Origin: an uncultured Chloroflexota bacterium
GTDB taxonomy: Bacteria > Chloroflexota > Chloroflexia > Chloroflexales > Roseiflexaceae
Direction of reading: 5' to 3'
NCBI GenBank assembly: GCA_903871975.1
Contig: CAIQIY010000246.1
Location: 1-5,573, forward strand
Length of the DNA stretch: 5,573 nucleotides
Below the pieces are notes generated by a model that was given only the letters and a program-made list of their open reading frames with translations, searched no databases and was not told the DNA's origin. Each line of letters begins with the position of its first letter. The stretch's first letter is position 1. Positions 1 through 5,573 of the stretch are shown piece by piece. The position numbers and the translations under genes were made by a program.

Positions 1-480
1 GGCCAGCGCGGCCGCCAGGCGCTGCCAGTCGCCATCGCGTTCGCCCAGCGCATGCGGCGCCACCTGCACGGCGCGCAGGCGCACCGCAGGATCGAGCGCG
101 ATGGCGCGTTCGCCAGCCGCCTTGCGCACCAGCGGGCGGCGCGCCCGGCTATTCGCCGGCACATCGACCACCAGATCGCCCAGCACGCGCGCAGCGCAGG
201 CCAGGCGGCCGGTTTCACCAGGGCGGCGGCGCGCAGCACACGCCAGTTCATCGTCCTCGGCCGGGCTCAGTGGCGCCGGCAGATCACCGCCGGCCTGGTG
301 GCGCGTGCCCTCGACCACGCCGACGAAGCAGCGGCCACAGGTCCGGCGGCCACCGCAGATGCTGTCGATGTCGGCACCGATGCGGCGCGCCACATCGAGC
401 AGCGTCAGGCCGCGCGGCACGCGCGCCTGATGGCCCGAGGGCTGAAACGCGACCAGCACATCATCGGACGGCGCGTTCAC
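1..480 (-). CDS. RACo-like corrinoid activation protein, N-terminal 2Fe-2S domain (3' end missing)
   Basis: Reverse-strand translation from the GTG at 480-478 gives 160 codons with no stop before the window edge. The opening matches the ferredoxin-like domain of RACo-type proteins, which reduce adventitiously oxidised Co(II) corrinoid back to Co(I) in an ATP-dependent reaction. VAFQPSG (10-16), VPRGLTLLDVARRIG (21-35) and CGGRRTCGRC (42-51) are followed by RLACAARVLGDLVVDVP (92-108). Cys42, Cys48, Cys51 and Cys95 make the CX5CX2C...C pattern of a 2Fe-2S cluster. Cys81 is an extra cysteine. The ASKHA-like ATPase part, expected in proteins of about 600 residues or more, lies off the left edge. 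The GTG overlaps the corrinoid gene's TGA by four bases (GTGA); I see no AGGAG upstream, so translational coupling is likely. An in-frame GTG at 459 is a less likely start because it would trim the strand before VAFQPSG. Adjacency to a corrinoid protein supports the assignment. Confidence 0.88.
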   Translation of the reverse strand, partial: MNAPSDDVLVAFQPSGHQARVPRGLTLLDVARRIGADIDSICGGRRTCGRCFVGVVEGTRHQAGGDLPAPLSPAEDDELACAARRRPGETGRLACAARVLGDLVVDVPANSRARRPLVRKAAGERAIALDPAVRLRAVQVAPHALGERDGDWQRLAAALA

Positions 481-1148
481 GATGCCAGCTTCTGCCGCAT
501 ATGGCCACGCGCCAGCTCGACGGCGGTGGCAGCATCGCGGCCATAGGCATCGGCGCCCACCTGGCGCGCGAAACTCTCGGTCACCGGTGCGCCGCCCACC
601 ATGACGAACACCTGGTCGCGCAGGCCTTCGTCGATGAGTGCCTGGATGACCACCTTCATGTACGGCATGGTGGTCGTCAGCAACGCGCTCATGCCGATGA
701 TGTCGGGCTGATGCTGGCGCACTGCGCCGAGGAAGCGTTCGGCATCGTTGTTGATGCCCAGGTTGATCACCTCGAAGCCGGCGCCCTCCATCATCATCGC
801 CACCAGGTTCTTGCCGATGTCGTGGATGTCGCCCTTGACGGTGCCGATCACCAGCGTGCCGATGCGCGGCGCGCCAGTCTCGACCAGCAGCGGGCGCAGG
901 ATCTCCATGCCGGCCTTCATCGCATTCGCCGCCAGCAGTACCTCCGGCACGAACAGCACGCCATCACGGAAGTCGGCGCCGACGATGTCCATGCCGGCCA
1001 CCAGGCCCGCTGCGAGCACCGTCGACGGGCCATGGCCGCGCTCGAGCGCCGCACGCACCGCAGCGCAGACGGCATCACGCTCGCCGTCGTACAGATCGTC
1101 CTGCATCTGGAGCCACAGCTCCTCGTCGGGCAATTCACGCGGATCCAT
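477..1148 (-). CDS. Cobalamin-binding corrinoid protein of the MtbC/MttC/MtgC family
   Basis: The 223-residue product is the methyl carrier of a corrinoid methyltransferase system: its bound B12 accepts a methyl group from the MttB-type enzyme and gives it to a second methyltransferase. Residues about 5-90 form the helical cap domain (B12-binding 2), with LFVPEVLLAANAMKAGME at 65-82. Residues about 95-220 form the Rossmann-like B12 domain. GDIHDIGKN (106-114) carries the DxHxxG signature, with His109 as the expected lower cobalt ligand. Ser154/Leu156 (SALLTTTM) match the SxL motif, and VGGAPV (184-189) the GGA loop around the corrinoid tail. Size is typical of the family. The reading frame is open to an ATG at 1352, but that extension lies inside the oxidase gene and has no family character. 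ATG 1148 begins a normal N-terminus and has an AGGAG upstream. It is placed after the two oxidases rather than beside its presumed methyltransferase partner. Confidence 0.93.
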   Translation of the reverse strand: MDPRELPDEELWLQMQDDLYDGERDAVCAAVRAALERGHGPSTVLAAGLVAGMDIVGADFRDGVLFVPEVLLAANAMKAGMEILRPLLVETGAPRIGTLVIGTVKGDIHDIGKNLVAMMMEGAGFEVINLGINNDAERFLGAVRQHQPDIIGMSALLTTTMPYMKVVIQALIDEGLRDQVFVMVGGAPVTESFARQVGADAYGRDAATAVELARGHMRQKLAS

Positions 1149-1154
1149 CGGCTG

Positions 1155-1159
1155 CTCCT
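1155..1159 (-). promoter_or_regulatory. Ribosome binding site of the corrinoid protein gene
   Basis: An AGGAG lies in the 22-base gap after the oxidase stop, 6 bases before the ATG at 1148. It decides the start against the longer open frame that begins at 1352. The gap contains no recognisable promoter or terminator. Confidence 0.65.
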
Positions 1160-1170
1160 GCTCGCTACGC

Positions 1171-2313
1171 TCAGGCCAAGGCAACACGGGACGGGGCAAA
1201 GAACGCGATCGGCAGGTTGGCCTGGCCGGTACATGCCAGCTGTGCCGCGATCTCGCCGATGACGCTGGAGAACTTGAAGCCGTGACCGGAGCACGGCGAG
1301 GCCACCACGACGTTGGGGTGGCGCGGATGCAACCCGATGACGAAGTGGTCATCGGGGGTACGGGTGTACATGCAGGTGGCGCTGGCGAGCAGCGGCCCGT
1401 CGATGGCCGGGATGCGCTGCCGCACCGCCGCGCGCATCGCCTCGACCTCGTCGTCGGCGACGTCCCGCCGGATGTGGTCGGGGTCGCACGGTGTCCCGCC
1501 GGTGTGGAACGCGATCTTGACGCCGCCCGGCGGGCCAGCCTGCGCCGGGAAGCCGTAGAACGCCGTCTGCTCGTCGACTTCCCAGATGTAGATCGGGAAC
1601 CGGTCGGGTGCGAATGCGGCGCTGCCGCCGATCGGATCGAACCAGAACAGGATCTGGCGTTCGACGCGAAACGGGATCTGCAGATCGGCGAGCAGCTGTG
1701 GTGCCCATGCGCCGGGGGCGATGATCAGCCGCTCGGCCCGATAGCTGCCGCGATCGCTGACAACCGTCACGCCGTCATCGTCGGCGTGCCAGTGGGTCAC
1801 CGTCTCGTGGAACTGCAGGGTCGCGCCGGCGCGGGTGGCACCGTGCAGGTGGGCGCGGATGCAGGCTTCGGGGCGCAGCACACCGGCGCGTGGTTCGTAC
1901 AGCGCGAGGTGTCCGTCGGGCAGCTGCAGCGGCGGGAACCGGCGGCGCACCTCGGCGGCGTCGAGCGCTTCGTGCTCGAGGCCATACGCCAGCGCGCTGC
2001 GCGTGACACCGGCGATCATGGCGCTGTCGGGCGCGCCGATGGTGACACCGCCGGTGATCGTGAGCAGGTCCTCGCCGGGGGTTTCGGCGGCGAGTTCGTG
2101 CCACAGCTCGTACGCGCGCAGGATCAGCGGCACGTATTGCGTGCCTTCCATGTACGCCTGGCGAATGATCCGCGAGTGACCATGGCTCGAGCCCTGGGCA
2201 TGGGCCGGGCCGAAGCGCTCGAGGCCCAGCACGGCGTGCCCGGCACGTGCCAGCTGCCAGGCGGCGGCGCTGCCCATCGCGCCCAGGCCCACGATGATTG
2301 TGTGATAGCGCAT
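1171..2313 (-). CDS. Monomeric sarcosine oxidase / N-methyl-L-tryptophan oxidase family flavoprotein
   Basis: The 380-residue product belongs to the MSOX family, which oxidises secondary N-methyl amino acids with O2, giving the demethylated amine, formaldehyde and H2O2. Visible features: FAD-binding GLGAMG (9-14); the SSHGHSRIIR segment (42-51) with His44, Arg48 and Arg51; KIAFH (266-270), giving Lys266 and His270, which align with MSOX Lys265 (oxygen activation) and His269; CMYTRTPDDHF (314-324), with Cys314 at the covalent FAD attachment site; and SGHGFKFSS (342-350) with Lys347. Length is normal (family about 370-390). The ATG at 2313 follows an AGGAG at 2319-2323 with a 5-base spacer, and the gap from the previous stop is 9 bases. 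Beside a dimethylglycine-type enzyme, sarcosine to glycine is the natural guess. N-methyltryptophan oxidase (SolA) and pipecolate oxidase are related alternatives. By remembered alignment, Trp244 replaces the pocket residue Met245 of Bacillus MSOX, which may alter substrate range. Confidence 0.9.
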   Translation of the reverse strand: MRYHTIIVGLGAMGSAAAWQLARAGHAVLGLERFGPAHAQGSSHGHSRIIRQAYMEGTQYVPLILRAYELWHELAAETPGEDLLTITGGVTIGAPDSAMIAGVTRSALAYGLEHEALDAAEVRRRFPPLQLPDGHLALYEPRAGVLRPEACIRAHLHGATRAGATLQFHETVTHWHADDDGVTVVSDRGSYRAERLIIAPGAWAPQLLADLQIPFRVERQILFWFDPIGGSAAFAPDRFPIYIWEVDEQTAFYGFPAQAGPPGGVKIAFHTGGTPCDPDHIRRDVADDEVEAMRAAVRQRIPAIDGPLLASATCMYTRTPDDHFVIGLHPRHPNVVVASPCSGHGFKFSSVIGEIAAQLACTGQANLPIAFFAPSRVALA

Positions 2314-2322
2314 CCTGTCTCC

Positions 2323-4779
2323 TCAGTCGCGCATGCGCGCGCCGCTCGGATCGAACATCGGCTCGGCCGTCACCGTCGCGCCATAGGGCTGCTCGAAGGC
2401 CATCACCGTCAGCCGCGTGCCGGGCGTGGCCAGCGCGGCAGGCAGGTAGCCATAGGCGATGCTGGCGCCGAGCGTCGCCGCATAGGCTGCGCTGGTGACA
2501 TACCCCACCACGCGGCCGTCGTGGCACAGCGCCTCGCGGCCCAGCACGATCTGCCCGACGTGGTCGAGGCGCAGGGCGCACAACTGGCGGGCGGGCGGGC
2601 TGGCGGCCAGCCGGCGCAACGCCGCCGCGCCGATGAAGTCGTCGCGCTCGAGGCGCACCGCCCAGCCCAGACCGGCCTCGAACGGATGCTGGTCGGTGCT
2701 GAGATCGCTGCCCCAGGCGCGATACCCCTTCTCGAGCCGCAGCGCATCGAACGCGCCGCGCCCGGCAACCACCATGCCATGCGGCTGGCCAGCCTGCCAC
2801 AGCACGTCCCACAGGCGCACGCCGTATTCGGCGCTGGCGTACAACTCCCAGCCCAACTCGCCGACATACGAGATGCGCTGCGCCAGGCACGGCACCTCGG
2901 CGATGAACACCTCGCGCGCCGTCAGATAGCGGAACGCCGGCGAGAAGTCGTCGTCGCTGAGCGACTGCAGCACCGCCCGCGCACGCGGGCCCCACACCGC
3001 GAGGCAGCAGGTGGCGCCGGTGGTCTCGCGCAGGCTCACCGAGCGATCGTCGGGCAGATGCTGCCGGATCCACGCGAGATCCTGCGGGCCATTCAGCCCG
3101 AGCTGATAGCGCTCGGCATCGCGGCGCGTCACGGTGATGTCGCTGCGCACGCCGCCGGCGTGGTCGCACATCAGGGTGTAGCTCACGCTGCCCACCGGGC
3201 GCGCCACCCGCCCGGTGGTGAGCCGTGCCAGCACCGCCGCGGCGCCCGGCCCCTCGAGCTCGGCGCGCACCAGCGATGTCATGTCGTAGAGCCCGACGCG
3301 CGCACGGGTGGCGAGCTGTTCGGCCACCACCGCCGGCGACCAGAAGCGCGCAGTCCAGGCATCACGCGGCGGCGCGGCGGCGGCCTCCGGCGCGGCGCAA
3401 TTGGTCTCGTACCACTGGGCGCGTTCCCAGCCGCGACCCTCGAGGAAGACGGCGCCGTGGTCGAGCTGGCGCAGGTAGAACGGGCTGGTGCGCAACGGCC
3501 GCGGCCGTTCGAGCGGTTGTGCCGGGTGGATGATGTCGTAGACTTCGCGGTACTGCTGGGCACCACGCTCGCGCACGTATGCCGGGCTGGCGGCGTGGCG
3601 CTCGAAGCGGGCACCATCGCACTCGCGCAAGTCCAGCTGTGGCCGGCCGTCGGCGATCCATTCGGCCACCGCCCGGCCCACACCGCCGCCGTGGGTCACC
3701 CAGACCGCCTCGGCGAGCCAGAGGCCGGGCACGCCGGGGGCCGGGCCGACGATCGGCAAGCCATCGGGCGTGAAGCTGAACATGCCATTGAAGCCATGCT
3801 CGATGGTGACCGCCTGCAGCGCGGGCATCAGCGTCTGGGCGACGCGCCACGGCCCGGCGAAGTCGTCGGCGGTGAACGGATGCGACGAGGGCATCTCGCC
3901 GACGCCGCGTCGCCAGTCATCGACCGACCGGATGGCTGCGGGATCGACCAGCAGCGGCGCGTGGCGATACGAACCCACGCCGTAGCGCGTGCCGATCTGC
4001 CGCAGATACAGCGCGGCGTCCTGATGTCGCACGATCGGGTGTGTCGCCTCGTCGCGCGCGTCGGCCAGCTCGGTCAGCGGCGTGGTGCGCACGTATTGGT
4101 GTTCGACCGGCGTCAGCGGCACGGCCACGCCCGCCAGCCCGCCCAGCAACGGCCCCCAGATGCCGCCACAGATCAGCACCAGCTCGCACATGATCGTGTC
4201 GCCGTGCTCGGTGGTGACGCCGACCACCCGCTGCCCCTGGCGCACCAGCCCGGTCACGCGGGTTGCGCCGCGTACCTGCCCGGCGCCGCTGCGCTGCAAC
4301 GCCGCCGCGATCAGCTCGCAGGCGCGCACCGCCCGTGCCAGGCCATCGGACGGCACCGCATAGGCGCCATGGATGCGCGCCGGATCGAGCAATGGCACGC
4401 GCTCGGCAGCCTGCTGTGGCGAGATCAGCTCGGCCTCGAGGCCCCAGGCACGCGCATACCCCACGCGGCGGTGCAGATCGCGCCAGCGCTCGGCGCTGCC
4501 GGCCACCTCGAGGCTGCCGACATCGACGAAGCACGAGCCGGCGTCGTCGCCGAGGCTGCGATAGAGCGCCACCGACTGTTGCGCCAGGCGGCACATCGTC
4601 TGCGACGTATTGGTCTGGAACACGAGGCCGGGCGCATGCGACGTCGAGCCGCCCGGCCGCGGCAACGGCCCTTGGTCGAGCACCAGGATGTCGCGCCAGC
4701 CGGCCTGCAGCAACGCCCACGCGGCGCTGCTGCCGACGATGCCGGCACCGATGATCACGATGCGTGCATGCTGGTTCAT
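2323..4779 (-). CDS. Dimethylglycine/sarcosine dehydrogenase-type FAD oxidoreductase with C-terminal GcvT folate domain
   Basis: The 818-residue product oxidises an N-methyl amine at FAD and, in this family, passes the released C1 unit to tetrahydrofolate as 5,10-methylene-THF. Visible order: Rossmann GxGxxG at 11-16 opening a DAO domain to about 370; a linker (FAO_M-like) to about 430; a GcvT-like folate domain from about 430 to 700; a GcvT C-terminal barrel to the end. His48 in STSHAPGLVFQTN (45-57) sits where dimethylglycine enzymes attach FAD covalently. Asp547 (RSDITV) and Tyr638/Glu641 (SYVGELGWELY) match folate-site positions of the GcvT/dimethylglycine oxidase fold. Length is typical of the family. 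The frame opens 20 codons earlier at 4839, but that start would lie inside the methyltransferase gene; ATG 4779 has an AGGAG and opens the recognisable FAD fold. Dimethylglycine versus sarcosine, and oxygen versus ETF as electron acceptor, cannot be decided from sequence. Confidence 0.9.
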   Translation of the reverse strand: MNQHARIVIIGAGIVGSSAAWALLQAGWRDILVLDQGPLPRPGGSTSHAPGLVFQTNTSQTMCRLAQQSVALYRSLGDDAGSCFVDVGSLEVAGSAERWRDLHRRVGYARAWGLEAELISPQQAAERVPLLDPARIHGAYAVPSDGLARAVRACELIAAALQRSGAGQVRGATRVTGLVRQGQRVVGVTTEHGDTIMCELVLICGGIWGPLLGGLAGVAVPLTPVEHQYVRTTPLTELADARDEATHPIVRHQDAALYLRQIGTRYGVGSYRHAPLLVDPAAIRSVDDWRRGVGEMPSSHPFTADDFAGPWRVAQTLMPALQAVTIEHGFNGMFSFTPDGLPIVGPAPGVPGLWLAEAVWVTHGGGVGRAVAEWIADGRPQLDLRECDGARFERHAASPAYVRERGAQQYREVYDIIHPAQPLERPRPLRTSPFYLRQLDHGAVFLEGRGWERAQWYETNCAAPEAAAAPPRDAWTARFWSPAVVAEQLATRARVGLYDMTSLVRAELEGPGAAAVLARLTTGRVARPVGSVSYTLMCDHAGGVRSDITVTRRDAERYQLGLNGPQDLAWIRQHLPDDRSVSLRETTGATCCLAVWGPRARAVLQSLSDDDFSPAFRYLTAREVFIAEVPCLAQRISYVGELGWELYASAEYGVRLWDVLWQAGQPHGMVVAGRGAFDALRLEKGYRAWGSDLSTDQHPFEAGLGWAVRLERDDFIGAAALRRLAASPPARQLCALRLDHVGQIVLGREALCHDGRVVGYVTSAAYAATLGASIAYGYLPAALATPGTRLTVMAFEQPYGATVTAEPMFDPSGARMRD

Positions 4780-4783
4780 CGCA

Positions 4784-5573
4784 TCAGAACTCCTGTGGCT
4801 GGCGGCCAAGCTCGGCCTTGCGCCGTGCGATGTAGTCACACACGGCGGCGTCGGTGGCCGGATCGATCGGCGGCAGCTGGTAGCTGTCGAGCAGCGCCCG
4901 CACCTTGTGCGCCGCGCGCGCGATGCTGTCCTGCGCGCCGTTCAGCTGCCACTGCTCGGCCGAGGTGTAGTCGAACAGCTCGGCACGATAGAACGCGTCG
5001 CGAAAATGCCGGAGCGTGTGCGCAGTCCCCAGGTAATGGCCGCCGGGCGGCACCTCGTCGTGGGCATCGAATGCCAGCGCCTCGTCGGACAGATCGATGC
5101 CGCGGGCCCACACGTGCAGCATGCCGAGGATCTCGCAGTCGAGGACGAACTTCTCGTAGCCGGCGACCAGCCCGTTCTCGAGCCAGCCGGCGGCGTGCAG
5201 CACGAAGTTGGTGCGCGCCAGCAGCGTCGGCTGCATCACCATGATCGATTCGTAGCCGGCCTGGGCGTCGGGCAGCTTGCTCGAGCTGAACATGCCGCCG
5301 CCGCGGAATGGCAGCCGCTGGCGGCGTGCCAGCTGGGCGCTGGCGTACAGCCCGATCTGGCTCTCGGGCGAGCCGAACACCGGCGCGCCGCTCTGCAGGT
5401 CGATGTTGGTGAGGAACGAGCCGTAGACGACCGGCGTGCCGGGTTCGATCATCTGGGTGAGCGCGATGCCGGCGAGCGCCTCGGCGTGTTGCTGCGCCAA
5501 CGTGCCGGCGATCGATGCCGGGCCCATCGCGCCGGCCAGGATGAATGGCGTGATCACCAGCGCCTGGCGCGCC
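4784..5573 (-). CDS. MttB/MtgB-family corrinoid-dependent methyltransferase, non-pyrrolysine type (5' end missing)
   Basis: Members of this superfamily transfer a methyl group from a trimethylated or quaternary amine to the cob(I)alamin of a partner corrinoid protein in the cytoplasm. The 262 visible residues (first whole codon at 5572-5570) match the C-terminal half of the family, which is usually about 480-520 residues. Landmarks, counted from the first visible residue, are ITPFILAGAMGP (7-18), a GTPVVYGSF segment (45-53), SGAPVFGSPE (61-70), SKLPDAQAGYE (98-108), PPGGHYLGTAHT (175-186) and the closing ARRKAEL. The GTG at 5557 is not the start, because homologous sequence continues upstream to the window edge. 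The frame is open to the TGA at 4786-4784, so the amber codon that encodes pyrrolysine in archaeal MttB is absent from this part. That places it with the broad non-Pyl branch, whose characterised members use glycine betaine (MtgB), proline betaine or carnitine. The neighbouring demethylases favour glycine betaine, but the substrate is an inference. Family assignment is secure. Confidence 0.92.
   Translation of the reverse strand, partial: ARQALVITPFILAGAMGPASIAGTLAQQHAEALAGIALTQMIEPGTPVVYGSFLTNIDLQSGAPVFGSPESQIGLYASAQLARRQRLPFRGGGMFSSSKLPDAQAGYESIMVMQPTLLARTNFVLHAAGWLENGLVAGYEKFVLDCEILGMLHVWARGIDLSDEALAFDAHDEVPPGGHYLGTAHTLRHFRDAFYRAELFDYTSAEQWQLNGAQDSIARAAHKVRALLDSYQLPPIDPATDAAVCDYIARRKAELGRQPQEF
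4790..4794 (-). promoter_or_regulatory. Ribosome binding site of the dimethylglycine dehydrogenase-like gene
   Basis: An AGGAG lies within the last codons of the methyltransferase gene, 10 bases before the ATG at 4779. It supports that ATG over the in-frame one at 4839 and suggests translational coupling with the upstream gene, whose stop is four bases before the start. Confidence 0.6.

Noticed and set aside
1149..1170. Possible promoter or terminator in the 22-base gap, the largest in the window
   Set aside because: It is too short, has no stem-loop with a T-run, and is mostly accounted for by the ribosome binding site.
52..1262. Plus-strand open frames over the left part of the window
   Set aside because: They are Arg/Ala/His-rich shadows of the RACo-like and corrinoid protein genes, whose minus-strand translations carry clear motifs.
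1149..1352. A 68-residue N-terminal extension of the corrinoid protein
   Set aside because: The extension lies inside the oxidase coding region, is Ser/Arg/Pro-rich without family similarity, and the internal ATG at 1148 has its own ribosome binding site.
1775..3169. A 464-codon minus-strand open frame spanning the junction of the two flavoprotein genes
   Set aside because: It is out of frame with both, Arg/Ala-rich and without motifs, while the overlapped frames are recognisable along their full length.
2323..4779. Possible stand-alone aminomethyltransferase (GcvT) fused by error
   Set aside because: The frame is continuous, and the DAO plus GcvT arrangement and length of about 818 residues are normal for dimethylglycine/sarcosine dehydrogenases.
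748..5244. A 1498-codon open frame on the plus strand
   Set aside because: It runs antisense across four well-supported genes and has no recognisable domain; it is low-complexity, rich in Ala, Arg, Gly and His. With G/C at most third positions on the minus strand, stop codons are rare in this antisense frame, so it is a composition artefact.

Overview
The window is a strongly GC-rich stretch of bacterial DNA, about two thirds G+C or more by eye, with G or C at most third codon positions. It is packed with genes on the minus strand. Five co-directional coding regions run from the right edge to the left edge. The junctions are 4, 9 and 22 bases, then a 4-base overlap, so this looks like the interior of one operon. 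The first gene is cut at its 5' end by the right edge, and the last is cut at its 3' end by the left edge. Base composition and the family set fit a high-GC aerobic or facultative bacterium such as a proteobacterium, but nothing here fixes the taxon.

In transcription order the genes are: (1) an MttB/MtgB-family corrinoid-dependent methyltransferase without a pyrrolysine codon in the visible part (>5573-4784); (2) a dimethylglycine/sarcosine dehydrogenase-type flavoprotein fused to a GcvT-like folate domain (4779-2323); (3) a monomeric sarcosine oxidase/N-methyltryptophan oxidase-type flavoprotein (2313-1171); (4) a B12-binding corrinoid protein of the MtbC/MttC/MtgC type (1148-477); (5) the N-terminal part of a RACo-like corrinoid reductive activator carrying a 2Fe-2S ferredoxin domain (480-<1). 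No gene for gene 5 is listed among complete ORFs because it has no stop inside the window; I found it by translating the reverse strand by hand.

Together they suggest stepwise demethylation of a quaternary amine. The MttB-like enzyme would move the first methyl group to the corrinoid protein, and the RACo-like protein would reactivate corrinoid oxidised to Co(II). The two flavoproteins would then oxidise the remaining N-methyl groups. Glycine betaine to dimethylglycine to sarcosine to glycine is the simplest reading, but the substrate is inferred. The methyl-corrinoid:tetrahydrofolate methyltransferase (MtgA type) needed to complete the first step is absent here and may lie outside. No RNA gene, mobile element, CRISPR array, promoter or terminator was recognised, and no gap exceeds 22 bases.
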